This document shows, piece by piece, positions 1 through 8,175 of a stretch of DNA of 64,000 bases; position 1 is the first letter of the stretch; each line of letters begins with the position of its first letter. The position numbers and the translations under genes were made by a program. The notes below the pieces were generated by a model. It was not told the DNA's origin, ran no database searches, and saw nothing but the letters and a program-made list of their open reading frames with translations. This stretch comes from an uncultured Clostridia bacterium (GTDB lineage Bacteria; Bacillota; Clostridia; Oscillospirales; CAG-272), in contig CANRIL010000006.1 of NCBI GenBank assembly GCA_947630625.1, positions 1 to 64,000 of the forward strand, read 5' to 3'.

Positions 1-46
1 CTTTTTCCGTGCTATATGCCGAAGTGAGCGTAAATCTCATGAAAGG

Positions 47-74
47 GTATGATATCGGGGTAACTATATCATAC
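47..74. promoter_or_regulatory. Inverted repeat just upstream of XRE regulator
   Basis: Nine-base arms GTATGATAT and ATATCATAC are separated by 10 nt and end 11 nt before the start codon at 86. The position fits an autoregulatory operator for the HTH protein that follows. No strong Shine-Dalgarno site is visible between the repeat and the ATG. Operator function is inferred from position and symmetry only. Confidence 0.5.
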
Positions 75-85
75 AAGAAAAAACT

Positions 86-1111
86 ATGAAACTCGGAAGT
101 CAGATACGCGAGCTGAGGCGCGCGGCGGGAATGACACAGGAGCAGCTCGGAGAAAAACTTATGGTATCGCCGCAGGCGGTTTCAAAATGGGAGCTTGATA
201 CAGGTTTCCCGGATATAAATCTCATACCGATGATGGCAAATCTTTTCGGCGTCAGCATTGACACGATCTTCGGCTTCGACATCGAAAAGCGCGAGGAAAA
301 AATAGAACAGCTGCGCCGGGAGGCAGGCAAATATTTCTGGGACGATCCGGAAAAATGCGAGCAGATGCTTCTTGCCGCGATAGAAAAATACCCAACGTCG
401 GACAGCCTGAAGGCCGATCTGCTTGATCTATACATCACAAACGCAAAGGAAGACAAAAAAGACAAAAAGGAAGCATATCTCACGAAAGCGGCGAAGCTGG
501 CGGGACAGCTCATCTCCGAGGCGTCGGATGTATTTTCCCTGTGCCGTGCAAAGGAAACTCTCGCTGAGATTTACCTCCGTCAGGATCGTTACGATGACGC
601 GAAGAAGCTGATAAACTCGCTGCCGTATATGTATCCTTATATGCTCAGGGACAAAATGCGCGTTACGTCAGACTGCCTTTGCGGCGAGGATCGTCTTGCT
701 GAGGCGAAGGAATGGAAGGTGATGGAGACACAGGAACTGTTTATAGCGTGTGCACGTGAAGGAGAAGGCTATTACGAGATCGGAGACTACGAAAGCGCGA
801 TCCGTTCCTATACTGAAGCCATAGACGTGATAGAGCGGTTCATGAAGACGAAAGAAGTTTCTTATGACGCGTACCCGATCCGTGGCACACAGTCGAATCA
901 CTGGAGTCATTACCTCTGCATCGCGGCGTGCCACTATAAGCTCGGTCGTAGTGAGGAATGCGGACGCGCCATCGACCGCGCGCACTACATCATCACTCAC
1001 GCGTGGATAGGCGACGCCGTTTGGGAGAGCGATCCCGACTACTATCTCGATGTATACAGGGAAGAATACCATGAGCTCAGGCTTGACGAATATCGCCCGC
1101 TTGAGATATGA
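86..1111 (+). CDS. XRE-family transcriptional regulator with C-terminal TPR-like region
   Basis: Residues about 6-60 form a Cro/C1-type helix-turn-helix; the stretch SPQAVSKWELDTGFPD is the recognition-helix signature of this family. Residues about 75-330 are helical and resemble tetratricopeptide repeats, for example the GDYESAIRSYTEAID segment. HTH-plus-TPR proteins in Firmicutes often sense peptides or serve as global regulators, but no ligand can be named here. The inverted repeat at 47-74 suggests autoregulation. A strong hairpin about 160 nt downstream probably ends the transcript. The DNA is less GC-rich than the window core. The HTH assignment is secure and the sensory role is unknown. 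Confidence 0.85.
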   Translation: MKLGSQIRELRRAAGMTQEQLGEKLMVSPQAVSKWELDTGFPDINLIPMMANLFGVSIDTIFGFDIEKREEKIEQLRREAGKYFWDDPEKCEQMLLAAIEKYPTSDSLKADLLDLYITNAKEDKKDKKEAYLTKAAKLAGQLISEASDVFSLCRAKETLAEIYLRQDRYDDAKKLINSLPYMYPYMLRDKMRVTSDCLCGEDRLAEAKEWKVMETQELFIACAREGEGYYEIGDYESAIRSYTEAIDVIERFMKTKEVSYDAYPIRGTQSNHWSHYLCIAACHYKLGRSEECGRAIDRAHYIITHAWIGDAVWESDPDYYLDVYREEYHELRLDEYRPLEI

Positions 1112-1272
1112 TGTCACGGCGGCGCGGATCAGATTATACACGATAGATACATCCAGAATAAGTTTCCGATGTTCGCACGATGACATAGGGTTGTCTGATT
1201 GCCGACTCCGAGCGCGTGTTTCAGACACACGAAAATAATACGCTTTTTAAAAAATATAACCTATACAGCGAA

Positions 1273-1315
1273 ACCCCGCACGGTCATGCTAACAGACCGT
1301 GCGGGGTCATTTTGA
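1273..1315 (+). terminator. Rho-independent terminator-like hairpin
   Basis: Thirteen-base perfect arms (ACCCCGCACGGTC and its complement, 1273-1285 and 1295-1307) with a 9-nt loop are followed by CATTTTG. The hairpin lies between the convergent XRE genes and could serve both, though it is closer to the + strand gene. Confidence 0.7.
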
Positions 1316-1433
1316 TCAATTTTATCGAACTTGCTTTTCTGATATTTCCATTATAACTTTTTCGGAAACTGATACCGCAGAGGAACACTTCGAGAGTTTT
1401 CTTCTGCCGTGTATCAAATTCTGCATAATGAGA

Positions 1434-1763
1434 TTATTTGCTGTGCTTCTTGACCGCATCAATGATGTCGCTGACGAGATCGACATTCTCCTTTGATAAT
1501 CCCTTCATCTTGTCGCTTACGAGTGAGTTTCGTATCTCATAATCAGCGTCTATCACATCACAGAGGACAACGTCCGCAGATACACCGAGAGTGTTTATGA
1601 TGTTGATGAGGATTTCGAGAGACGGCGTTTTCTCCCCGCGCTCTATCGCACCGTAATATGTTACGCTTATTCCGGCGGCCTCGGCAATATCTTCCTGACG
1701 TTTCTTTTGACCTTTGCGAACCTTTCTAATGTTCTTTCCGATCGGTGCAAAATCCATGATCAT
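1434..1763 (-). CDS. XRE-family HTH repressor, short
   Basis: This 109-residue protein has a Cro/C1 HTH at residues about 10-65 (RQEDIAEAAGISVTYYGAIE is the HTH core) and a short C-terminal helical tail, the form of many phage-like or plasmid-like repressors. Two ATGs two codons apart (1763 and 1757) compete as start, and neither has a clear Shine-Dalgarno site. The gene is divergent from the small lipoprotein at 1973. The intergenic DNA holds three copies of a TCTAT-N3/4-(A/G)TAGA palindrome, so it probably represses itself and the lipoprotein. That target relation is inferred. Confidence 0.85.
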   Translation of the reverse strand: MIMDFAPIGKNIRKVRKGQKKRQEDIAEAAGISVTYYGAIERGEKTPSLEILINIINTLGVSADVVLCDVIDADYEIRNSLVSDKMKGLSKENVDLVSDIIDAVKKHSK

Positions 1764-1787
1764 ATACCCGTATAGATTATTAATTAC

Positions 1788-1859
1788 TCTATCAGTATAG
1801 ATTATTTTGAAACCAAAACGAAGAATCTATCAGATAGACGCACAATCTATTAGGGTAGA
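1788..1859. promoter_or_regulatory. Operator array: three TCTAT-N-(A/G)TAGA palindromes
   Basis: Copies are TCTATCAGTATAGA (1788-1801), TCTATCAGATAGA (1826-1838) and TCTATTAGGGTAGA (1846-1859). Half-site-like copies flank them near 1771 and 1892. The array sits between the XRE gene (- strand) and the lipoprotein (+ strand), and the last copy runs into the -35 region of the rightward promoter. This layout is typical of a repressor controlling both divergent promoters. Confidence 0.7.
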
Positions 1860-1875
1860 TTTTCGAACGGATTTG

Positions 1876-1884
1876 TGATATAAT
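1876..1884 (+). promoter_or_regulatory. Extended -10 promoter for small lipoprotein
   Basis: TGATATAAT is a full extended -10 element (TGn plus TATAAT at 1879-1884). No good -35 is present. The expected -35 position overlaps the third operator palindrome, consistent with repression by the divergent XRE protein. Confidence 0.6.
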
Positions 1885-1972
1885 GTATCATATCTATCAG
1901 AGCGTATGACATTCTAACAGATATTATTTCGGGATTAGTCTGTCATGCCGTTTTGTTTATGGGAAGGTACAT

Positions 1973-2311
1973 ATGAAGAGTAAAGTATTATTCGCTATAG
2001 TTACTTTTGTTTTGATCACATTTATATTGTTTCTTACAGGCTGCAATAAGGCAGTTGATTCTGTAAGTCAAGAAAGCGGGGGAGAATCTACGCTTTCGGA
2101 TAATATAGACACCTCAAAACAGATAGATTCGGAAAATCCCGACACGATTGCAGAGGTAACATATATTCTAAACAGACATTCAAAGAAGTTTCATTATCCC
2201 GAATGTTATGCCGTCGAGCTTATGAACGAGAGGAATAAAGTTTATTATACCGGCAGCCGGGACGATATATTGAAACGAGGTTACGTGCCTTGCAAAAGAT
2301 GCAATCCGTAA
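1973..2311 (+). CDS. Small lipoprotein with Ada-like Cys domain
   Basis: The N-terminus is a lipoprotein signal ending at FLTGC (lipid-modified Cys about residue 24). A Ser/Glu-rich linker of about 40 residues follows. The C-terminal ~45 residues match the short domain found at the ends of many Firmicute surface proteins and nucleases: HYPECYAVELM, then YYTGSRDDILKRGYVPCKRC. It resembles the metal-binding Cys cluster of Ada, with two paired Cys sites. It is probably anchored on the outer face of the membrane and may bind a metal. It appears to be controlled by the divergent XRE repressor. Its exact role is unknown. Confidence 0.75.
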   Translation: MKSKVLFAIVTFVLITFILFLTGCNKAVDSVSQESGGESTLSDNIDTSKQIDSENPDTIAEVTYILNRHSKKFHYPECYAVELMNERNKVYYTGSRDDILKRGYVPCKRCNP

Positions 2312-2435
2312 ATATGAAAAATTGAATACGGAACAAAGTATATGGAAGCGGAATTACCCGAAGCCCACCTCGCCTGATTTCTCAAATTCACAGTCATTTT
2401 TGATGGTTTTCCGCACTTGCTTTATCAAGCTGATT

Positions 2436-2472
2436 AAAAAGCGTGCCCCGCTTCTCATGGAGCACGCTTTTT
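2436..2472 (-). terminator. Bidirectional terminator hairpin
   Basis: Perfect 11-base arms AAAAAGCGTGC and GCACGCTTTTT flank a 15-nt loop. The U-tract works on either strand. It lies downstream of the response regulator/kinase/lipoprotein operon (- strand) and of the small lipoprotein (+ strand). Confidence 0.8.
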
Positions 2473-2528
2473 CGACAGTCTGAGCGCCGCAGATGTTGCG
2501 GCGCTTTCTCTTTGTGATCGTTAGCTTT

Positions 2529-2807
2529 TCACCCTTCAATAGGGATCAGAACATTTTCATCGAGGGCGAATAGTTTCCCGTCCTCGAATTCATATCCGGG
2601 AATCGGGTTAGATTTTTCTTTTGCGAACTGAAATCCTATGCCTTCGCTGAAGTAAAAGACATACATGAAATCATCGTCAAAGCACATCGCACGCATATCA
2701 CCTTTCCGGACATAGATTCCTTCCGCCGCGGTATTGCCGTCGGAATCCATTAAAGAACACGTCTCATTTGAAGTATCCAGTTTGAAATAAGGCGTGCTCG
2801 TCTTCTC
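2529..2807 (-). pseudogene. In-frame 3' continuation of lipoprotein beyond a TAA stop
   Basis: The ORF track gives a 73-residue ORF from 2750, but the open frame runs back unbroken to the TAA at 2808-2810 that ends the preceding ORF. The two are in the same frame, 93 codons apart at their 3' ends. The 92 extra residues look coding: aromatic and acidic, with segments such as CFDDDFMYVFYFSEG. The simplest reading is one gene of about 386-397 codons interrupted by a single nonsense codon, which may be a real mutation, an assembly error or readthrough. No Shine-Dalgarno site precedes the internal ATG at 2750, so independent translation is unlikely. Confidence 0.6.
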
Positions 2808-3689
2808 TTATTCGATTGCATTGTTTGTATCAGGGGTGGGTCTGTTTACAACAATATCGTCTTTGATCGGGAAAACATCAAACGTTGAGCCGGTAGTGAT
2901 CGAACCGAAGCGGATGCTGCTGCCGCCTCCGACAGAAAGCTCAAACAAGTCCGAGAATCTTTCAAGGTCTGTGAAGTTGCGGTTGCTGCCGCCCAAAACG
3001 GTGAGAATATAGTCCCTGTCTGTATTGGCAGAATAGCCGGGAATATATAAAACCGACTCGGGGAACATACCGTCGTATGTCGTGGGATCTCCGCCAACAA
3101 AGAGGATCGCGTCGGCGCCGGTGAAGAAAGCCTTAGGCGAAGACAGCGCCTTCACGCGATACATAATTATCGTGTGAATATCATTTACTGCCTTTTCGTT
3201 GTCAGGAGAAAATTCATCCGAAACAGAAGATATCTCAGCGCCTTCTAAAAGAGGGAAGCGCTGCGCCACTTGAATCATAGACGAGACGGACCCAAATTCG
3301 CGAAGGATCACCTTATCATATTCCGTATAGATACGAATCGAATCCTGAATGATAAAGTAAACCTCTTCGGTCGTAAGTGAGTGGATGACCTCTTTTTCAT
3401 AATTACTCTGCCAATAATTGTCAAGATACTTCTCGGAGATCACTGTGATCGTTTTTCCATCCTCGCTGATGTCGTACATCGCGCCGAATTTTTTCTGCAT
3501 CTCCGATTGAGACGCAGGGGTGTCATCGCCCGCAATAATATTGCTGTCAGCGCTGATCTGACTTCCCATATCATATGCCTTCGCATCTCCGTTTGCGGCC
3601 GCAATGACGTTCATGCACCCGATGAGAACGATAGAGGATGCAAAGAGAAGCGCCAGCACAATACTGAAAAATTTAAAATTGTTCTTCAT
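2808..3689 (-). CDS. Lipoprotein of a two-component operon, ends at in-frame TAA
   Basis: Start chosen at 3689 because it gives a clean lipoprotein signal (KNNFK, hydrophobic core, lipobox VLIGC). An upstream ATG at 3722 has a better placed GAGGG and cannot be excluded. The mature part, about 270 residues, has no family I recognise; it is acidic and mixed alpha/beta, with a segment resembling a flavodoxin-like loop (ADAILFVGGDPTTYDG). It follows the sensor kinase by about 60-90 nt on the same strand, so it is probably the third gene of that operon and may be an accessory sensor or target. The reading frame continues past the stop codon for another 92 codons (see the separate entry). Confidence 0.7.
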   Translation of the reverse strand: MKNNFKFFSIVLALLFASSIVLIGCMNVIAAANGDAKAYDMGSQISADSNIIAGDDTPASQSEMQKKFGAMYDISEDGKTITVISEKYLDNYWQSNYEKEVIHSLTTEEVYFIIQDSIRIYTEYDKVILREFGSVSSMIQVAQRFPLLEGAEISSVSDEFSPDNEKAVNDIHTIIMYRVKALSSPKAFFTGADAILFVGGDPTTYDGMFPESVLYIPGYSANTDRDYILTVLGGSNRNFTDLERFSDLFELSVGGGSSIRFGSITTGSTFDVFPIKDDIVVNRPTPDTNNAIE

Positions 3690-3780
3690 ACCCTTATACC
3701 TGCCTTTCGATAATTTACTCATGGAGCCCTCATCCTTTATATGTATTGTATCGAAAGTGTATCACCGATTTATCTCCAAG

Positions 3781-5163
3781 TTATTGCCGACTTGTAAAAG
3801 TCACAATTATTTTTGTTCCCTTGCCGATTTCCGATTCGAAGCGCATTTCCGCTTTATGCGTAAGCACGATTTGTTTGCATAATGCAAGTCCCAAGCCTGC
3901 GCCGCCTTCCGCACGGGAACGGGACTTGTCGGTTCGGTAAAACGGCTCTGTTATGTGCAGGAGTTGTTCTTCGGTCATCCCTTTGCCGTTATCCTCAATG
4001 ACCGCTTGACGCTCTGAGCAGGATATCTTCACCTTGCCGCCCGCAGAGCACGCCTTGATCGCGTTTTCGGTAAGATTATAGAAAAGCATCGAGAGAAGCG
4101 TTTCATTGCCTTTGACGGTCATGGGCGATGCGTCGCAGATGATCTCAACACCTGCTTTCCCGGCTCTCATTCGGAGCTTTTCCGCAATGTCGGAAAGGAC
4201 AACGCCGAGGTCTATATCAGCCATCTCGATCTCATTTTCACGTATGAACGCGCCGTCAAGCAGGATTTCGGAAATCTTTTGCAGACGCTCGGATTCCGAC
4301 ATGATATACTTAGCAGCGATCAGTCTGCGCTCTTCTGTCGTATTTGCCTTTTCAAGATATTCCGCGTATCCGTGAATGCTCGTCAGCGGCGTGCGCAGCT
4401 CGTGAGCCATGTTGTCCACAAGCATCTGCTTCCTCTCGGCTTCGAGCATTTTTGTTTTCGCTTCACGCTCAAGAGCTTTCATCTGCTCATTGATCTTATC
4501 GAGCATTAAATTAAAACTTTTGGCGACAAGTGTAAATTCGTCGTTTCCCTGTTCTTCGACTCTTGCTGAGAAGTCACCGGTTTCGATCTTCTCAGTCGTC
4601 ACACGCAATGTTTCCAACGGGCGGGACAGCTTTTTCAGCACAAAATACAAGACAACGGCAAGAACAAATGAAACGATGCCGGCAGTAACCGAATAGATCG
4701 TCATAAGTGAACGAAATTCCGAATCAAGAGATTCAACATTTTTTGCGATGATCAGTTCGTACCTGCCGTCGCAGATCAAAGCTGAGATCAGGATATGTCT
4801 TTTTCCTTCGAGGTCTGCATGGACCAATGTGCCTTTTTCAACAGAATATGCGTCCCTGAAATTTGAATACAGCTCCTCTGTTCCTTCTTTAAATGCAATG
4901 AACAGCCCTTTTTCGCCGTAATGAGCTCCGTATGACTGCATCAGCAGGAAAGGAGATGTGCCGGGGTTCGATTCCGTAAATACATCATAGTCGCGTTCAA
5001 ATGACATCGCGATATAATATTGTTCCGCCGCGGCGGCAGTCTCTGCCGCATCAATATTTTTCCGATAAGTGTAGAGCGTAAGAGACAGAATGCCGACATT
5101 CAGGCATATGAGAAATATCACGAGCGTGAATATATATGTTTTTTGCCAAAATCTCATTTTCAT
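3781..5163 (-). CDS. Sensor histidine kinase
   Basis: 460 residues. A transmembrane helix at about 11-32 is followed by an extracytoplasmic sensor region of about 120 residues, a second helix at about 155-178, HAMP (about 178-230), and HisKA with H-box NMAHELRTPLTSIHGY (phospho-acceptor His254). The HATPase_c domain shows N-box NLTENAIKAC, G1 VIEDNGKGM and G2 GGAGLGLAL. All catalytic motifs are intact. The ATG overlaps the stop of the response regulator gene by 4 nt (ATGA), so the pair is translationally coupled. The signal sensed is unknown. A lipoprotein gene follows downstream and may take part in sensing. Confidence 0.95.
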   Translation of the reverse strand: MKMRFWQKTYIFTLVIFLICLNVGILSLTLYTYRKNIDAAETAAAAEQYYIAMSFERDYDVFTESNPGTSPFLLMQSYGAHYGEKGLFIAFKEGTEELYSNFRDAYSVEKGTLVHADLEGKRHILISALICDGRYELIIAKNVESLDSEFRSLMTIYSVTAGIVSFVLAVVLYFVLKKLSRPLETLRVTTEKIETGDFSARVEEQGNDEFTLVAKSFNLMLDKINEQMKALEREAKTKMLEAERKQMLVDNMAHELRTPLTSIHGYAEYLEKANTTEERRLIAAKYIMSESERLQKISEILLDGAFIRENEIEMADIDLGVVLSDIAEKLRMRAGKAGVEIICDASPMTVKGNETLLSMLFYNLTENAIKACSAGGKVKISCSERQAVIEDNGKGMTEEQLLHITEPFYRTDKSRSRAEGGAGLGLALCKQIVLTHKAEMRFESEIGKGTKIIVTFTSRQ

Positions 5164-5807
5164 ATCTCGAACCTGTATCCCGTTTTATATACGGTTTTAA
5201 TTCTATCCGAAATCCCTAATTTCTGACGTATCCTTTGGATATGAACATCAACTGTGCGGGAATCTCCTTCGTAGTCATAATCCCATACAAGTCTCAGCAG
5301 CTTCTCGCGTGTCAGCGCAAGATTGCGATTGTTGATCAGCGCTTCAAGAAGGTCAAATTCCTTCGGCTTCAATTCTACTTCCGCGCCGGACTTAAATACT
5401 CTGCGATTGTTGAACTCGATCCGTATATCGTCAAACTCAAAAACTTTTGGGTCTGCTTTTGTTCTGCGAAGCACAGCCTTTACGCGCTCCACAAGTTCAA
5501 CAATGTCAAACGGTTTCGTGATATAGTCATCGGCTCCCAGGCGCAGCCCTTTGATTTTATCTGCCGGCGTCGATCTGGCTGTAACGAAGATCACAGGAGT
5601 TCCCTCGATATATTCCATGATCTCAAAGCCGGAATACTTGGGAAGCATTACATCAAGTATGATCAGATCATATTTGAGCTTCAGCACTTCTTCAAGACCG
5701 GCTTCGCCGTCAAACACCTGATAACAATCGTGTCCGACTAATTCAAGATTGAATTTCACAAGGTCGTTTATCGCTTTTTCGTCCTCGACTATAAGTATAC
5801 TTGCCAT
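5160..5807 (-). CDS. OmpR/PhoB-family response regulator
   Basis: Start set at 5807 (MASILIVEDE) because CGGGAGGAAAATC precedes this ATG; the longer ORF adds 19 residues with no family match. The receiver domain (about 1-115) has acidic pocket E8/D9, phospho-acceptor D52 (LDVMLP) and the conserved Lys in TKPFD. The C-terminal winged helix (about 125-215) ends in VDVHIQRIRQKLG, typical of the PhoB class. It is coupled by ATGA overlap to the histidine kinase. Its likely targets include its own operon; an odd palindrome sits at the start of the leader (5990-6012). Confidence 0.95.
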   Translation of the reverse strand: MASILIVEDEKAINDLVKFNLELVGHDCYQVFDGEAGLEEVLKLKYDLIILDVMLPKYSGFEIMEYIEGTPVIFVTARSTPADKIKGLRLGADDYITKPFDIVELVERVKAVLRRTKADPKVFEFDDIRIEFNNRRVFKSGAEVELKPKEFDLLEALINNRNLALTREKLLRLVWDYDYEGDSRTVDVHIQRIRQKLGISDRIKTVYKTGYRFEI

Positions 5808-5989
5808 GATTTTCCTCCCGTTATTGCATGTGATGATGAAATAAAGACTTCCATCCCCATGCAAACGATAAAAGGCTGCCTGAGCTGCGTTTGGTCAATG
5901 AAACGATTTGCAGACAATATCTGCCATTCAATGAGAATGGATGTCCTGCGAATGATGTTCGTTTTATAACGTCAAGCTCCTTTTCACCT

Positions 5990-6012
5990 GATAAAGCGGA
6001 GTCCGCTTTATC
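5990..6012. promoter_or_regulatory. Perfect 11-bp-arm palindrome at start of response regulator leader
   Basis: GATAAAGCGGA and TCCGCTTTATC flank one central base. A -10 hexamer TATAAT reads on the - strand at 6024-6029, so the palindrome would lie immediately downstream of the transcription start, about 180 nt before the response regulator ATG. It could be an operator or a 5' stem-loop that stabilises the mRNA. Confidence 0.5.
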
Positions 6013-6069
6013 TTCCATGCGTTATTATACCACCGACTTGTTGCCAACTTATTGCGATATAACAAAAAT

Positions 6070-6093
6070 CCCGCACATTTTTATCTGTGCGGG
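6070..6093 (-). terminator. Rho-independent terminator
   Basis: CCCGCACA and TGTGCGGG arms (6070-6077 and 6086-6093) with an 8-nt loop. Read on the - strand, the stem is followed by ATTTTTGTT. It lies about 150 nt beyond the anti-sigma-like gene and separates that operon from the two-component operon. Confidence 0.75.
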
Positions 6094-6244
6094 CTGTTAT
6101 TAAATGGAATAGAGCTGCTTTAGAAACCGGGTTTCAACATTGGCTTAAATAATGAGTTCGCCAAGCCGGAGATTTACTCAAAGGCTTTTGCGGTTAAGTA
6201 TAGTCACAATATGTGATCGTAAGGCTTTCTTCATACAACCTCCG

Positions 6245-7105
6245 TTATTGAAGCATATTGATGAAATCCTTAACAGTGTCCTCCGTGTCAGAATTAATTA
6301 CATATATCAGAGAGTCTTTAAAGATGCTGGCCTGATACGCACCGTCAACAATAGAATAGTATACATTATAACCGTTCCATTCAAACGATGGCACTGATTG
6401 TTCGATCAGAGTGCTTTCGCTGCCATAATAATTTTCCGCCGATTCTCCGTAGTATATTGAATATATAACTATATGATCATTCAAAGATATTTCACAATAT
6501 ATATCGTTATAACCGGGCATCTCTGTAGTATACATTTTTAATATATTATAATCGGAGTCTTTTGATGGCTTGAAAATATCGAAACCGATCGCATTAATTA
6601 ACTCATCAAAGGATTTATAAAATTTAGTATTTTTTCCAACGTGTAATTCCTTATTATCATTTGATATAACACCCCCGTGCATGTTAAACAGATCCTTTAT
6701 TGTTATGCCGAATTCACCCAAAAAGTCAAAGCTTGCGGCCGCTACAACGCTGAGAGTTACGACCGAAATAATTGCCGCTGCCACTAAAACAGCCAGCCTG
6801 CGTTTCGGGATCGCTCTTTTTTTATTGACAATATTTTTCTGTTCTCCCGATGCTGCGTCCCTTTCGATCGCCGCGATATCCTCTATTGAGAATTTCTTCG
6901 TGACAAAACCGTCTTCATATTTGAGCATAAGTATTTCCGCGCATTTTTCCATGAGCGATATATCATGGGCTTCGTCGTGTTCGAGTTCTTCCAGCTCTAT
7001 GTTAAATATATCGTCGAGTTCTTCTTTTCCGAGTTTATCAGGGTCAAGCTTGCCGGAGTTAAATAGATCCCAGATTTCTTTGCTTGTCATCTGTTTGTAA
7101 TTCAT
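6245..7105 (-). CDS. Membrane anti-sigma-like protein (DUF4367-type)
   Basis: 286 residues: an acidic cytoplasmic N-terminal region (about 1-102), one transmembrane helix at about 103-124 after a KRAIPKRR positive patch, then an extracytoplasmic domain of about 160 residues. The C-terminal part resembles DUF4367, common in single-pass partners of sigma-70-like factors in Clostridia. It follows the sigma-factor gene with a strong GGAGGAGG site. By context it probably sequesters that sigma factor and senses an envelope signal. The partner gene carries an internal stop, so the system may be inactive. The family call is from memory and moderate. Confidence 0.7.
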   Translation of the reverse strand: MNYKQMTSKEIWDLFNSGKLDPDKLGKEELDDIFNIELEELEHDEAHDISLMEKCAEILMLKYEDGFVTKKFSIEDIAAIERDAASGEQKNIVNKKRAIPKRRLAVLVAAAIISVVTLSVVAAASFDFLGEFGITIKDLFNMHGGVISNDNKELHVGKNTKFYKSFDELINAIGFDIFKPSKDSDYNILKMYTTEMPGYNDIYCEISLNDHIVIYSIYYGESAENYYGSESTLIEQSVPSFEWNGYNVYYSIVDGAYQASIFKDSLIYVINSDTEDTVKDFINMLQ

Positions 7106-7158
7106 ATAACCTCCTCCTATTTACTCTATGTAAATATGATATGTTTCCGTTCGTTTTC

Positions 7159-7710
7159 TTAAAGAAATTCGAATTTATTTATAACGTCGTCCGGCAGTTT
7201 TTTAATTGCGTCGTTCAGCCGTTTCCACCTTCCCCGAACGGCAGATTCCGATATGCCCAAAAGCTCGGATAATTCTTTGTCAGATTTTCCCCTGTATGTC
7301 GTTACGATGCGGAAAAATTCACGGTTTTTCTTTGAAAGGTGCTGCTCGATCAGATGAATGACATTCTCCCGCCCCGCGGGATCATCCACATCTTCAATAG
7401 TATAAGACAAGATCTCCGACGACTGATCCGCAGCTTCAAGCGGAGCTGTCGCATGCTTTTTTGCTTCTCTTATCATATCCATGGCAGTATGCCGTCATGT
7501 TAAGACAAGCCATCCGGCTCTGTTTTCCGACGACATGAACTTGTCGATGTTGACGATCGCGATCTCAAATGTCCGCTCGATACATTCTTCAATTTGATAT
7601 GTTGTTTTCAGGTACTTCCTTGCGCAGTACTGCAAAGTATTGAGGCAGCCGAGATACGCTTCTTCAATAGCTTTTCTTTCAGTCTCCGTCAATGGACGTG
7701 TGCTGCTCAT
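7159..7710 (-). pseudogene. Sigma-70-family (ECF-like) sigma factor split by an in-frame UGA
   Basis: The ORF track shows two ORFs (7495-7719 and 7159-7482). They are in the same frame: the first ends at TGA (7495-7497) and only four sense codons (CGG CAT ACT GCC) separate that stop from the ATG of the second. The first half carries sigma region 2 (ECIERTFEIAIVNIDKF, then NRAGWLV); the second carries region 4 with HTH SDKELSELLGISESAVRGRW. Joined, they give one normal ECF-sized protein of about 183 residues. Start 7710 has AAAGGTG about 7 nt upstream; the track start is a GTG at 7719. Most likely a nonsense mutation or sequence error; UGA readthrough is possible. Confidence 0.8.
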
Positions 7711-8175
7711 TTGCCACACCTTTCTTCTGAAATTAATTTATATACGGTATTTTGTTTAAAGCGGCAGGCGCTTTTTCGGGAATAATAAAGCTGTCAACAA
7801 AACACGCCTGTAAAGCTGATAATATATTGTATCACGAAAACAAGCATAAATCAAATATTATTGCCGCGGGACACGGAGATTTGAATGCCTTGATTTTTGA
7901 GGAGAGCCGGTTCGCAAGCGCTGAACGAGAGCTGATTTTTGAAGAAATATCCGAAATTTTTTCAAAAACCGAACGGAAAACAAGATTTAAAACATAATAT
8001 AGACAAAAGGGATGGGAAAAGTCACGTTTGAACAGAGAGCGGAAAATGTATTGGCGGGAAAGGAGCATGCTCGATATGAAGAACTTAATAAGGGGGTCGC
8101 CTGCCGATATAAAGTTGCTGCCGTCGGATCGAGGAAAGGTTTGATAAAGTTCATATTATAGGGAGGATATATATA
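7711..8175. other. Intergenic stretch, no gene supported
   Basis: About 460 bp between the divergent sigma-factor gene and the next + strand gene. Two overlapping ORFs on opposite strands (7752-7997 and 7832-8068) show no family features, no good ribosome site and no homology I can recognise. The end of the stretch carries the GGGAGG site for the gene at 8176. Nothing else is evident. Confidence 0.5.

Noticed and set aside
7752-8068. Overlapping 81- and 78-residue ORFs on opposite strands
   Set aside because: No ribosome site, promoter or family features on either strand; likely chance ORFs.
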